A stretch of 64,000 bases of DNA from Stygiobacter sp. RIFOXYC2_FULL_38_25 (GCA_001803165.1 MHAZ01000001.1:186001-250000), one strand, 5' to 3'; shown: positions 1 to 7,758, counted from the stretch's first letter. Notes: a model not told the origin generated them from the letters alone. Made by a program: numbers and translations.

Positions 1-312
1 ATAGCTACTGCATTAGTTGATACCGGAAGTAGAATGGACGAAGTTATTTTTGAAGAGTTCAAAGGAACCGGTAACAGCGAATTGCTATTAGACAGAGGTC
101 TTGCTGATAGAAGAATCTTCCCGGCAATTGATGTTCTAAAATCTAGCACAAGAAAAGAGGAATTATTGTTGCGTGATGATGAGTTAAACAAGATTTGGAT
201 TCTCAGAAAAATTTTAGCTGATTTCGATTCGCAAGAGGCTATGGAATTTGTTCTTGATAAAATGAAGGGTACTAAGAACAATAAAGAATTTATGCTTAGT
301 ATGAACAGCTAA
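1..312 (+). CDS. rho: Transcription termination factor Rho, C-terminal part (5' end outside window)
   Basis: The reading frame is open from base 1 and ends at TAA 310-312, giving the last 103 residues. The segments [19 protein letters not shown] and [20 protein letters not shown] are typical of the C-terminal part of the RecA-like ATPase domain of Rho, the hexameric RNA helicase that ends untranslated transcripts. The part seen carries the GTGN loop region and the C-terminal helices; the RNA-binding N-terminal domain and Walker motifs lie upstream of the window. The next gene, pdxA, begins only 11 bases after the stop and is probably co-transcribed. Identity is secure from the motifs; full length cannot be judged. 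Confidence 0.95.
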   Translation: MATALVDTGSRMDEVIFEEFKGTGNSELLLDRGLADRRIFPAIDVLKSSTRKEELLLRDDELNKIWILRKILADFDSQEAMEFVLDKMKGTKNNKEFMLSMNS

Positions 313-323
313 TTGGCTGTTGC

Positions 324-1316
324 ATGAAAACACTAATTTTCACATGCGGAGATATTAACGGAATCGGTCCGGAAATATCAATTAAAGCAATCAGCAAATT
401 GTTCAATCCGGCTAAAAGAAAAATAGTTTTTATTTGCCCGGCTAATGTATTCGAAAAAACCGCTTCAATCGCAAACCCAAAATTTCCATTTAAGATTTTC
501 AAGAGAGAGAATAATGATTCTCTCTCTTCATCATTTGTTTCAATTTATGATTTAGGCAAAACCAAATTAGATTTTGGAAGACCAACAAAAATCTCCGGGA
601 AAGTATCCTCGGAAGCAATTGAACACTCTTATCAGTTAGCTTGTAAAGACAATTCTTCGGCAATCATCACATCGCCGACTTCAAAAAAATCATTTGAACT
701 TGCCGGAATAAAATTTCCGGGACAGACAGAGTATTATGCCAGTCTTTCTAACAGCCATCGTTTTATGATGCTGTTCCTTTCCAAGAAAATGATTTGCGGA
801 CTTGCCACAATTCATATTCCGCATAAAACTGTTTCTGAAATTCTGAGCAAACAGCTTATCAAGCAGAAAATTGATATTCTGGGTGAAGCTCTACAAAATG
901 ATTTAGGTAAAGGAAATCCAAGGATAGCTGTGCTCGGACTGAATCCTCATAGCGGAGAAGAGGGAAGAATAGGAAGGGAAGAAATTGAAGTTATTAATCC
1001 GGCAATTCGAGAACTGAAGAACCGAAATATACTTGGTGCGTTTGTGCCGGATGCATTTTTCGGAACGAAGCAATTCAAGGATTTTGACGCGATATTAGGA
1101 ATGTACCACGATCAAGTTTTGGTTCCCTTTAAGATGTTGAATTTTGAACGAGGTGTTAATTATACAGCTGGTTTAAAAGTTATTCGCACTTCGCCGGACC
1201 ATGGAACAGCTTACGATATTGCCGGTTTCGGCATAGCAAGACCAACGAGTATGCTTGAGGCTGCTGTGTGGGCAGAGAAAATTATCAGCAACAGAAGTAA
1301 GAATCATGTTAGTTAA
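324..1316 (+). CDS. pdxA: 4-hydroxythreonine-4-phosphate dehydrogenase PdxA
   Basis: A 330-residue protein, the usual length for PdxA (E. coli about 329). PdxA oxidises 4-phosphohydroxy-L-threonine with NAD(P)+ in the DXP-dependent branch of pyridoxal phosphate synthesis, in the cytosol, as a metal-dependent dimer. Family motifs are present: GDINGIGPEI at the N-terminus, LGLNPHSGEEGRIGREE in the centre, MYHDQVLVPFK with a metal-binding His, and TSPDHGTAYDIAG near the end. The ATG at 324 follows the rho stop by 11 bases, and the 3' end overlaps the next gene by 11 bases, so rho-pdxA-methyltransferase-ftsE looks like one transcription unit. No pdxJ or other vitamin B6 gene is in the window. Call is firm. 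Confidence 0.96.
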   Translation: MKTLIFTCGDINGIGPEISIKAISKLFNPAKRKIVFICPANVFEKTASIANPKFPFKIFKRENNDSLSSSFVSIYDLGKTKLDFGRPTKISGKVSSEAIEHSYQLACKDNSSAIITSPTSKKSFELAGIKFPGQTEYYASLSNSHRFMMLFLSKKMICGLATIHIPHKTVSEILSKQLIKQKIDILGEALQNDLGKGNPRIAVLGLNPHSGEEGRIGREEIEVINPAIRELKNRNILGAFVPDAFFGTKQFKDFDAILGMYHDQVLVPFKMLNFERGVNYTAGLKVIRTSPDHGTAYDIAGFGIARPTSMLEAAVWAEKIISNRSKNHVS

Positions 1317-2031
1317 GAACTATTCAAACGTAGCCCGGATTTATTCTCACCTCATGCGTTCAATTGATTACAAAATGTGGGCAACGTATATCTTGAAACT
1401 TAGCCGGATCATAAAGAAAAAAAATATTTCAGTCCTCGAGTTAGCTTGTGGTTCCGGGGAAGTTGCCGGCTATCTTCGTAAGAAATTCATTGATTACACT
1501 TTGTGCGATTTATCTTTACAAATGCTTCTTTCATTCGATCATCAGTTTGCAAACAAAATTAATTGCGATATAACGGCGCTTCCATTCAAACAAAAATTTG
1601 ATTTTGTGTTTTCAACTTTCGACAGCGTGAATTATCTTTTGACCAAGGCTGCTTTTATTAAAATGCTGAACAGCGTGGAATCTTGTCTTGAGCAAAATGG
1701 TATTTTCACTTTTGATGTCAGTCTTGTAGAGAATAGTCTGCGTAATCTTAAGCACTTGAACCGTAAAGGAGAATTTCGAGGCATAAAGTATCAGCAAATA
1801 AGTTCTTTCAACAGGGTAAAGCAGATTCATCAGAATAAATTTGTAATAACATGCGAAGACGGCAGTGCTGTAACAGAGAATCACCGTCAGCGTGTTTTTT
1901 CGTTCGAAGATTATTTTGATATGATTTCGAAAACAAAATTTTACGTTTACGGATGTTACGAAGCATTCTCATTTAGTAATGCTTCACCCAAATGTGAAAG
2001 AGCTCAGTTCGTCCTAAAAAAGAGAAATTAA
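1306..2031 (+). CDS. Class I SAM-dependent methyltransferase, substrate unknown
   Basis: The 241-residue protein shows the Rossmann-fold SAM site VLELACGSGEVAGYL (about residues 43-57), an acidic residue at the end of strand 2 (LCDLS, about 67-71), and the motif FDFVFSTFDSVNYL, as in class I methyltransferases of the YcgJ/UbiE-like kind. The frame is open further upstream, but ATG 1306 removes most of the overlap with pdxA and begins MLVKNYSNVARIYSHLM, a sensible N-terminus. The gene overlaps pdxA by 11 bases and is followed after 1 base by ftsE. Its substrate cannot be read from sequence; the neighbours (vitamin B6, cell division) do not suggest one. Confidence 0.85.
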   Translation: MLVKNYSNVARIYSHLMRSIDYKMWATYILKLSRIIKKKNISVLELACGSGEVAGYLRKKFIDYTLCDLSLQMLLSFDHQFANKINCDITALPFKQKFDFVFSTFDSVNYLLTKAAFIKMLNSVESCLEQNGIFTFDVSLVENSLRNLKHLNRKGEFRGIKYQQISSFNRVKQIHQNKFVITCEDGSAVTENHRQRVFSFEDYFDMISKTKFYVYGCYEAFSFSNASPKCERAQFVLKKRN

Positions 2032-2032
2032 T

Positions 2033-2716
2033 ATGCTTACGTTTAATCATGTAGAATTCAAATACTCTAATCAGCCTGTGTTCAGCGATCTAAATCTTCA
2101 AATAGATAAAGGAGATTTCGTTTTCTTGATTGGGAAAAGCGGTGTTGGAAAAACTACTTTAATGCGTATGGTTTATATGGATATTCTTCCTGAAGCCGGA
2201 TATGTTGAAGTTGCCGGTTTTAATTCCGATGCTATCAGAGTTAAGGAATTAACAACTCTCAGAAGAAAGCTTGGTATTGTGTTTCAAGATTTTCAACTTC
2301 TGGATGATAGAAATGTTTACGATAATCTGGCTTTTGTTCTTCATGCAACCGGTACACCCAAGAAAATGATTAAGCGAAAAGTTCTTCATGCTTTATCTGA
2401 TGTAGGTCTTGCACATAAGCAAAATAATATGCCCCAGCAGCTTTCAGGCGGAGAAAAGCAGCGTGTTGCAATTGCCCGCGCTATTATTAATGATCCGGAT
2501 TTAGTTTTAGCAGATGAGCCAACCGGAAATCTGGATTTGGAAACTTCGGATGAAATTATTGAGATTTTGAAAAAAATTAATCAGCGGGGGACATCAATTC
2601 TACTAGCAACGCACAATTATGAAATTGTACGGAAAGTTGATGCAAAAATTATCCGTTTGGAAAACGGGAAAGCCGTAAAAGTAATGATCAAAAAGAAAGA
2701 TGATAATCAGAGCTAA
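2033..2716 (+). CDS. ftsE: Cell-division ABC transporter ATP-binding protein FtsE
   Basis: A 227-residue ABC ATPase with Walker [10 protein letters not shown] (residues 34-42), Q-loop VFQDFQLL, signature QLSGGEKQR, Walker [12 protein letters not shown] and H-loop ATHNYE. The [18 protein letters not shown] stretch and overall length are characteristic of FtsE, which with the membrane protein FtsX controls peptidoglycan hydrolases at the division site. The usual partner ftsX is not next door: the following gene is the convergent adk, whose stop codon overlaps this one by four bases (2713-2716). A LolD-type lipoprotein exporter ATPase is the main alternative, but the motif pattern favours FtsE. 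Confidence 0.88.
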   Translation: MLTFNHVEFKYSNQPVFSDLNLQIDKGDFVFLIGKSGVGKTTLMRMVYMDILPEAGYVEVAGFNSDAIRVKELTTLRRKLGIVFQDFQLLDDRNVYDNLAFVLHATGTPKKMIKRKVLHALSDVGLAHKQNNMPQQLSGGEKQRVAIARAIINDPDLVLADEPTGNLDLETSDEIIEILKKINQRGTSILLATHNYEIVRKVDAKIIRLENGKAVKVMIKKKDDNQS

Positions 2717-3354
2717 ACGAGTTTAGCAAATATATCTTGAGAGATTTCATCTATATTTTTCGTACCGTCAATTTCAATCACATGTGCTTTATCTGCATAG
2801 TAATGAAAAACCGGTGCGGTTTGCTCATGATAAACTTTTAAGCGGCGTTTAATCACTTCCTCATCATCGTCTTTACGTTTGTAGTAACTCTCTTCGGCTT
2901 TGCAATTTGGACATACAAAATGTTCGGTAACCAAATTCTTTGCTAAAATATTTCCACAGACTCCACAAACTAAACGGTTGCTTATTCTGTCTATAATGAT
3001 TTCGTCTTTAGCTCTAAGCTTTACAAGATGAATTGTTTCTGTATTGAGTTCTCTAAAAATGTTAGACAGTATTTCAGCTTGGGCGATTGTTCTCGGGTAA
3101 CCATCCAAAATGAAACCGTTTTTGCATCTTACTTCTTGCAGCGTGTCTTTAATAATAGCACCTACTATAGTATCGGGAACAAGTTCGCCTCTTTCAACTA
3201 TTGCTTTGGCTTGCAAACCAAGTTCGGTTTCATTTTTAATTGCCGCGCGTAAAATATCTCCGGTAGAGATATGTGCAATATTCAATTTCGCAGCGATAAT
3301 TTTTGCTTGTGTTCCTTTACCAACTCCCGGTGCGCCAAAAATAATTATTCTCAT
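2713..3354 (-). CDS. adk: Adenylate kinase (zinc-LID type)
   Basis: A 213-residue adenylate kinase, which interconverts ATP + AMP and 2 ADP. The P-loop FGAPGVGKGTQ lies at the N-terminus, followed by the NMP-binding region ISTGDILRAA, the DGYPRTIAQAE motif and a long LID domain. The LID holds four cysteines as CGVCG...CPNC, the structural zinc site of the Gram-positive/thermophile type, instead of the hydrogen-bond network of enteric enzymes. The frame could start nine bases earlier at a TTG, but ATG 3354 gives the canonical MRIIIFGAPGVGKGT start. It is convergent with ftsE; tadA lies upstream on the same strand about 80 bases away. Confidence 0.97.
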   Translation of the reverse strand: MRIIIFGAPGVGKGTQAKIIAAKLNIAHISTGDILRAAIKNETELGLQAKAIVERGELVPDTIVGAIIKDTLQEVRCKNGFILDGYPRTIAQAEILSNIFRELNTETIHLVKLRAKDEIIIDRISNRLVCGVCGNILAKNLVTEHFVCPNCKAEESYYKRKDDDEEVIKRRLKVYHEQTAPVFHYYADKAHVIEIDGTKNIDEISQDIFAKLV

Positions 3355-3434
3355 GTTTAGCAAAATTTGGTGAGCAATTTTTCAATTAATAGTGTTCGAA
3401 ACATAAGTAGTTTCGGAACATTATCCAACGCTAC

Positions 3435-3911
3435 TTATTTCCCGTTGTTGTTTTTTCTTTTCGATTTGAAGAAAGTTTCTAATAACATTTTTGATTCGTC
3501 AGCGTAAATTCCGGAGAAAAGTTCCGGTTTATGATTGTATCTACCGGTGTTTATTAGATCGAATAATGAGCCGCAAGCGCCAAATTTAGGTTCAAATGTT
3601 CCAAAGTAAATTCGTTTAATTCTGGAAAGCAGAATCGCGCCGGTACACATAACACAAGGTTCGACTGTAACGTAGAGTTCACATTCATCAAGAAATTTTG
3701 ATTTAAGATGATTTGCTGCTGCCGTTATTGCAATCATTTCTGCGTGTGCTGTCGCATCGTTTAGAGTTTCAGTCTGATTATAACCGCGCCCAATAATTCT
3801 GTTCTTGTAAACAATAACAGCGCCAATGGGGACTTCATCTTTCTCGGCGGCTATTTCAGCTTGCTGCAAAGCCGCGTACATAAACCGGTAAACATCTTCC
3901 TTGAAAAGCAA
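3435..3911 (-). CDS. tadA: tRNA-specific adenosine deaminase TadA
   Basis: A 158-residue member of the cytidine/deoxycytidylate deaminase fold. The zinc and catalytic signature is complete: HAEM (His and catalytic Glu) and PCVMC (two Cys ligands), followed by GAILLSRIKRIYFG. TadA converts A34 to inosine in tRNA-Arg(ACG), which lets one tRNA read CGU, CGC and CGA. The start used is TTG 3911; the sequence after it (FKEDVYRFMYAALQQAE) aligns with the N-terminal helix of known TadA proteins, while an internal ATG at 3881 would cut this helix. The only plausible substrate gene, tRNA-Arg with anticodon ACG, lies 120 bases away on the opposite strand. Guanine deaminase is an unlikely alternative. 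Confidence 0.93.
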   Translation of the reverse strand: MLFKEDVYRFMYAALQQAEIAAEKDEVPIGAVIVYKNRIIGRGYNQTETLNDATAHAEMIAITAAANHLKSKFLDECELYVTVEPCVMCTGAILLSRIKRIYFGTFEPKFGACGSLFDLINTGRYNHKPELFSGIYADESKMLLETFFKSKRKNNNGK

Positions 3912-4031
3912 TTGTAACCAAAAAATTTATCGGAAACTTAATTCAAAAATTCTAAGAAAAGAAAATCTAATTTTGAAGACATTGGAAGTAAAATCAGTTA
4001 TTGCTATATTTCGCACGTAAAAAATTGAAAT

Positions 4032-4105
4032 GCACCCGTAGCTTAATTGGATAGAGCATCTGACTACGGATCAGAAGGTTCGGGGTTCGAATCCCTGCGG
4101 GTGTA
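4032..4105 (+). tRNA. tRNA-Arg, anticodon ACG
   Basis: A 74-base cloverleaf: acceptor GCACCCG pairing with CGGGTGT (the first pair is G-U), D-arm with GGATAGAGC, anticodon stem TCTGA/TCAGA around the loop CTACGGA (anticodon ACG), and T-arm GGTTCGAATCC. The discriminator is A and CCA is not encoded. ACG is read as ICG after deamination by TadA, whose gene is the divergent neighbour. A rho-independent terminator follows at once. Confidence 0.97.
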
Positions 4106-4108
4106 CTT

Positions 4109-4143
4109 AAAAAGCCTTGAAATAATTTATTCCAAGGCTTTTT
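4109..4143 (+). terminator. Rho-independent terminator after tRNA-Arg
   Basis: Perfect inverted repeat AAAAAGCCTTG / CAAGGCTTTTT with a 13-base loop, 4 bases after the tRNA, the right arm ending in a run of T. Confidence 0.9.
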
Positions 4144-4213
4144 GTTTTAAATTCGCTCACCCCTTCTTAATGTAAGAATTCACTTGATATTTTTTACAAT
4201 CCGAATTAATTTG

Positions 4214-4229
4214 CCATACAAATGTATGG
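4214..4229. promoter_or_regulatory. Palindromic operator upstream of lexA (candidate SOS box)
   Basis: CCATACAAATGTATGG consists of two perfect 7-base inverted arms around a 2-base spacer and ends 11 bases before the lexA GTG. LexA normally represses its own gene through a palindrome in this position, so this is the likely LexA box of this organism; its sequence differs from both the E. coli (CTGT-N8-ACAG) and B. subtilis (GAAC-N4-GTTC) boxes. A TACAAT hexamer at 4195-4200 may be the -10 element. Confidence 0.65.
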
Positions 4230-4240
4230 TATAACTTTAA

Positions 4241-4855
4241 GTGGCAAAAGAATTAACAAAAACACAGCGAAGAATTCTGGATTATTTGGTTGAGAGAAAA
4301 GCGCTTAATCAGCTGCCGCCAACTCTAGCTGATATTGCCCGGCATTTTGGATATAAGAACAGGGCCACAGTCCAGCAGCACTTACAGGCATTAGCGAAAA
4401 AAAACTATATTAATAAAAGTCCTAAATTATCACGCGGTATCGAGCTCACTATTGAGGACAAGTTTTTTATTACCCGTCCAATTTTAGGAGAAGTTGCAGC
4501 CGGAAACCCACTAACAATTTATCCCGGTGCCATTGATTCAATCGAACTACCAACAGTAGCCAGAATGCCGAAAGATTCGTTTCTGCTGCGAGTTAAGGGG
4601 GATAGTTTGATAGATGCGAATATTTTTAACGGTGATATTGTAATTGTAAATCCTAATATTGAACCGCGTAACGGACAAGTAGTTGCTTCTGTACTAGATG
4701 ATGCGGCTGTAGTTAAGAAGTTTTTCCGTACAAATGAAGCTATTGAACTTCATTCTGAAAACAAACAGTATGAGCCAATAATTGTCAATCCTAATTCCGA
4801 TAGATTTAAGTTAGTTGGAGTAGTTGTTGGAATTTATAGAAGTATGGTACAGTAG
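4241..4855 (+). CDS. lexA: SOS repressor LexA
   Basis: A 204-residue protein with the LexA layout. The N-terminal winged helix (about 1-65) includes LADIARHFGYKNRATVQQHL, and the C-terminal S24 peptidase domain has the self-cleavage site EVAAGNPL (Ala87-Gly88), catalytic Ser122 in KGDSLIDA and Lys159 in AAVVKKFF. LexA represses DNA-damage genes and cleaves itself when stimulated by RecA filaments. KGDSL replaces the more usual KGDSM, a conservative change. The start is GTG 4241; no strong ribosome binding site is visible. The palindrome just upstream suggests autoregulation. dinB, a usual LexA target, lies 4 kb downstream but has no obvious copy of this palindrome. Confidence 0.95.
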   Translation: MAKELTKTQRRILDYLVERKALNQLPPTLADIARHFGYKNRATVQQHLQALAKKNYINKSPKLSRGIELTIEDKFFITRPILGEVAAGNPLTIYPGAIDSIELPTVARMPKDSFLLRVKGDSLIDANIFNGDIVIVNPNIEPRNGQVVASVLDDAAVVKKFFRTNEAIELHSENKQYEPIIVNPNSDRFKLVGVVVGIYRSMVQ

Positions 4856-4894
4856 TAGTTTTTTTACTTATGTAAATTGTAAAAAGGTATTGCT

Positions 4895-5407
4895 ATGAAG
4901 AAGAATCCGGAAAACAAAGTTTATAAAGCTTACTTGAATTCTCCGATTGGCTTAATAGAAATAACCGGCATCAAAGATGCAATTCTTAAAGTTTCTTTTG
5001 TAGAAGATAAGTTTGAGACCGAATTCAAAACCAATAATTATGTGAATGAGTGCGCTCTTCAGCTAGAACAATATTTTAATGGAGGAAGAAAAGAATTTGA
5101 GCTAAACCTTGAACCGGAAGGAACTGAGTTCCAGCGAAAAGTTTGGGATGAACTGCTTAAAATTCCATTCGGATATACAAAGAGCTATCTCTTCATTTCG
5201 AAAATGATCGGAGATACTTTGGCAATACGTGCAGCAGCCAAGGCTAACGGGCAAAACCCAATTGCAATAATTATTCCTTGTCATAGAGTAATCGGAAGTG
5301 ATGGAAGTCTGACCGGTTATGCAGGAGGTCTATGGCGGAAAAAATGGCTTCTTGAACATGAACAAAAATTTAGTGATGGGGAAAAACAGATGGAATTATT
5401 GTTGTAA
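4895..5407 (+). CDS. ogt: Methylated-DNA--protein-cysteine methyltransferase
   Basis: A 170-residue suicide repair protein that transfers the methyl group of O6-methylguanine (or O4-methylthymine) to its own cysteine. The active-site motif IIIPCHRVIG puts the acceptor at Cys129. The helix-turn-helix region before it (EFQRKVWDELLKIPFGYTKSY) and the GYAGGLWRKKWLL segment after it are typical of the ATase domain. The N-terminal domain is the short Ogt form, without the Ada regulatory part. It lies 40 bases after lexA in the same direction, in a DNA-repair neighbourhood (lexA, ogt, dinB). The following gene belongs to a repeat-bracketed cassette rather than to this operon. Confidence 0.95.
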   Translation: MKKNPENKVYKAYLNSPIGLIEITGIKDAILKVSFVEDKFETEFKTNNYVNECALQLEQYFNGGRKEFELNLEPEGTEFQRKVWDELLKIPFGYTKSYLFISKMIGDTLAIRAAAKANGQNPIAIIIPCHRVIGSDGSLTGYAGGLWRKKWLLEHEQKFSDGEKQMELLL

Positions 5408-5410
5408 AAA

Positions 5411-5437
5411 GTCATTAGGTAATTGGTTATTCAATTG
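5411..5437. repeat. Left inverted flank of four-helix-bundle cassette 1
   Basis: Starts GTCATTA (5411-5417) and ends ATTCAATTG (5429-5437). The same two blocks occur in inverted orientation after the gene, at 5839-5847 and 5865-5871. The arms are imperfect in the middle. They would bring the two ends of the cassette together as a stem. Confidence 0.5.
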
Positions 5438-5452
5438 TCTCAAGAGGTACAT

Positions 5453-5827
5453 ATGAAGTTGGAGGAATTGACTGTATATAACTTATCTATGGATTTAGGT
5501 GAACAAGTGTGGAAAATTGTTTTGGAATGGGAAAAACTCTCAAAAGAAACTATAGGAAAACAACTAATCCGTTCTGTGGATTCAGTTGCCGCAAATATCA
5601 GCGAAGGCTTTGGAAGGTATCACTATAGCGAGTCTAACCATTTTAATTATTATGCGAGAGGTTCTTTATATGAAACAAAGACATGGTTAACAAAAGCTTA
5701 TAACCGAAACCTCATCGATGACAATCAGTTCAACATGTTTATAAATGAAATAAATAATTTAGGCGTTAAGCTCAATAATTATATCAAATCCATTGGAAAG
5801 CAAAAACAATTGAAAACAACTGAATGA
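5453..5827 (+). CDS. Four-helix bundle protein (S23 / 23S rRNA intervening-sequence family)
   Basis: The 124-residue protein carries the family core LIRSVDSVAANISEGFGR followed by an aromatic-rich helix FNYYARGSLYETKTWLTKA. This matches the small four-helix-bundle proteins first seen as ORFs in 23S rRNA intervening sequences and related to the Avd accessory proteins of diversity-generating retroelements. They form pentamers; no enzymatic role is known. The frame is open further upstream, but ATG 5453 is preceded by AGAGGT (5443-5448), an adequate ribosome binding site. The gene is enclosed by imperfect inverted repeats (5411-5437 and 5839-5871) between ogt and yjbQ. A second, broken member lies at 15851-16252. 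Confidence 0.85.
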   Translation: MKLEELTVYNLSMDLGEQVWKIVLEWEKLSKETIGKQLIRSVDSVAANISEGFGRYHYSESNHFNYYARGSLYETKTWLTKAYNRNLIDDNQFNMFINEINNLGVKLNNYIKSIGKQKQLKTTE

Positions 5828-5838
5828 CAAATCACAAT

Positions 5839-5871
5839 CAATTGAATTACTACTTAATAACAATTAATGAC
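5839..5871. repeat. Right inverted flank of four-helix-bundle cassette 1
   Basis: Contains CAATTGAAT (5839-5847) and TAATGAC (5865-5871), reverse complements of blocks in the left flank at 5411-5437. Confidence 0.5.
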
Positions 5872-5876
5872 TTTAT

Positions 5877-6299
5877 ATGACTTTTCAAAAAGAAATTACT
5901 CTTAAGTCTAAGCCGCGCGGGTTTCATCTTATCTCAAATGAAATTCTTTCTCAGTTACCCGAACTGAAAAGCATTTCTGTTGGTATTGCGCACATCTTTA
6001 TCAAACATACTTCTGCATCCTTAACGATAAATGAGAATGCTGATCCTTCTGTTAGAACTGATATGGAAACATATTTCAACAGTGCTGTTTCTGAAAGCAA
6101 CGCAAGATTCTACGAGCATACACTTGAAGGAACTGATGATATGACTTCTCACATCAAAGCTTCAATTATTGGTTCATCCGTAACTATGCCGGTTTCAAAT
6201 GGAAAGTTTAATCTTGGTACATGGCAAGGAATTTATTTATGTGAGCACCGCAACCACGGCGGCTCTAGAAAAATTGTTGTTACTGTAATAGGAGAGTAG
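5877..6299 (+). CDS. YjbQ / UPF0047 family protein
   Basis: A 140-residue protein of the YjbQ (UPF0047) family. Conserved family blocks are visible: HIFIKHTSASLTINENADP near residue 40, the EGTDDMTSHIKASI block near residue 85, and LGTWQGIYLCEHRNHGG close to the C-terminus, with the His and Cys residues thought to bind a metal. Family members can show weak thiamine-phosphate synthase activity, and some annotation calls them secondary thiamine-phosphate synthase; the true role is unclear. The start ATG 5877 lies just outside the repeat that closes the preceding cassette. The gene is 4 bases from the WYL regulator that follows and is probably transcribed with it. Confidence 0.9.
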   Translation: MTFQKEITLKSKPRGFHLISNEILSQLPELKSISVGIAHIFIKHTSASLTINENADPSVRTDMETYFNSAVSESNARFYEHTLEGTDDMTSHIKASIIGSSVTMPVSNGKFNLGTWQGIYLCEHRNHGGSRKIVVTVIGE

Positions 6300-6303
6300 T
6301 TTA

Positions 6304-7248
6304 ATGAGAATTGATAGAATGCTCGGAATTGTCGTCCTACTTCTTAATAGAGAAAGAGTTAGTGCAAAGTATTTAGCTGATAGATTTGAAATTTCAGTAA
6401 GAACTGTTTATCGCGATATAGAAGCAATCAATATGGCTGGAATTCCTATTGTAGCTTATGCCGGTAACAACGGCGGTTTTAGCATTATGGAAAACTACCG
6501 CTTGGATAGGCAAGTATTAACACTGCAAGATATGACTTCAATTCTTACTGCTCTGAAAGGTGTTAGTCCAACATTAGATGACAGCGATATTGATAATGTC
6601 ACAGAAAAAATTCTAAGCCTTGTTCCTGATGATAAAATGGAACTGCTGAAGCAGCGGTTTGAAGAATTTTGTATTGATATCATGCCGTGGGGCCAAAAGC
6701 AACAGCCAAAAGAATATTTGAAAGAACTTCAGATCGCAGTCTCTCAGAAGAAACTTGTTTGTTTTGATTACAGAAATTCAAAAGGAGAGTTTGCAAAACG
6801 CACAGTAGAGCCAATGACTTTAGTTTACAAGGGTTTCGGTTGGTACTTGTTCGCTTTTTGTAAAGTGAAAAATGATTACAGAATTTTTAAACTGGTTAGA
6901 ATGAGTAATCTTGTTACAGAAGAAGAATATTTCAAGCGTAAGAATAAAAGCTATCATGATTTCATGAAACTCTCGAGCGATAAAAGCCAGTTTATAAATA
7001 TTGTGCTGCGTTATTCGGCAGAAATCAAAGCACAAGTAGAAGAGTATTTTGATGAAGGTACAATCGAGTATCAAGATGATGGAAGCATGATTGTAAGGAT
7101 AGCAATGCCGAATGATAATTGGCTTCACTCAATTATACTTGGCTCCGGCGAGCATGTTGAGGTTCTTGAACCTGAGTATTTAAGAAACATAATAAAGGAA
7201 AAAGCCGAAAAGATTTGCATGAATTACAAACGCGAAGTTGAAGCTTGA
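6304..7248 (+). CDS. WYL-domain transcriptional regulator (YafY type)
   Basis: A 314-residue regulator. Residues 1-60 form a DeoR-like winged helix with LADRFEISVRTVYRDIEAIN as the recognition region. About 140-220 is a WYL domain (LVCFDYRNSKGEFAKRTVEPMTLVYKG, then the F-x-L-x-R type segment), and the C-terminal WCX extension follows. WYL domains bind nucleic acid or nucleotide ligands and control DNA-damage, defence or stress genes. The target is not evident; the four small genes downstream (7276-8796) in the same direction are candidates. It lies 4 bases after yjbQ. Confidence 0.92.
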   Translation: MRIDRMLGIVVLLLNRERVSAKYLADRFEISVRTVYRDIEAINMAGIPIVAYAGNNGGFSIMENYRLDRQVLTLQDMTSILTALKGVSPTLDDSDIDNVTEKILSLVPDDKMELLKQRFEEFCIDIMPWGQKQQPKEYLKELQIAVSQKKLVCFDYRNSKGEFAKRTVEPMTLVYKGFGWYLFAFCKVKNDYRIFKLVRMSNLVTEEEYFKRKNKSYHDFMKLSSDKSQFINIVLRYSAEIKAQVEEYFDEGTIEYQDDGSMIVRIAMPNDNWLHSIILGSGEHVEVLEPEYLRNIIKEKAEKICMNYKREVEA

Positions 7249-7275
7249 TTAAAACATTTTTTTGAGGAACAATAA

Positions 7276-7443
7276 ATGGGAAAGATTAATGCCGAATGGC
7301 ATTTGAAAAACAAGATGCCGGATAAAGCTACTGTTGAACAAAGAATCAAATGGCATTTGGAACATGCTAAGAATTGTAAGTGCAGACCAATTCCAGAAAA
7401 ACTATTAATTGAGATGAAGAAAAGAAAAATTTCACTTCAATAA
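7276..7443 (+). CDS. Small conserved-looking protein, 55 residues, function unknown
   Basis: ATG 7276 is preceded by GAGGAAC and opens a 55-residue frame: MGKINAEWHLKNKMPDKATV at the start, WHLEHAKNCKCRPIPEKLL in the second half. The internal echo of AEWHLKN and IKWHLEH, the CKC pair and the charged C-terminus give it a protein-like composition, and the gene fits the gap between the WYL regulator and the zinc-ribbon gene with a proper ribosome binding site. I believe similar short proteins occur in other bacteria, but I cannot name a function. Confidence 0.7.
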   Translation: MGKINAEWHLKNKMPDKATVEQRIKWHLEHAKNCKCRPIPEKLLIEMKKRKISLQ

Positions 7444-7518
7444 CAAACATGACATACTGGTGTCACAAGCCTAAGATAAGTTTGGTTTATCAATCACAAA
7501 CAACTTAGGAGATGTAAA

Positions 7519-7758
7519 ATGGAAATGAAATTTTGTCACTCGTGTGGAATAGTTCTTGACGGAAACTTTGCAAAAGAAGTCGCTCCAAACTTATGCGGCT
7601 ATTGTGCAGATGAAAAGGGCAAGCTAAAAGCTAAAGAGATTGTTCAAGTAGGAGTAGCTGAATGGCTGAAATCGTTTTCACCAAAAGAGGGTAATCCCGA
7701 TTTTATGAAACGCGCTGAAAGCTACATGAATGCAATGCCTGCATGGGCTAAAGAATAG
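7519..7758 (+). CDS. Zinc-ribbon protein, 79 residues
   Basis: A short protein with two CxxC knuckles (FCHSCG near residue 5 and LCGYCA near residue 29) that should bind one zinc, followed by a helical tail ending NAMPAWAKE. Such zinc-ribbon proteins are often encoded next to or fused with effector-binding-domain proteins, and here the next gene is one (7772-8230). ATG 7519 is preceded by TTAGGAG, a good ribosome binding site. The role may be regulatory or as a small accessory protein; no catalytic residues are seen. Confidence 0.75.
   Translation: MEMKFCHSCGIVLDGNFAKEVAPNLCGYCADEKGKLKAKEIVQVGVAEWLKSFSPKEGNPDFMKRAESYMNAMPAWAKE

Noticed and set aside
3355-3363. TTG 3363 as the start of adk
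   Set aside because: ATG 3354 gives the conserved N-terminus directly; the three extra residues are not part of the family and no ribosome binding site supports them.
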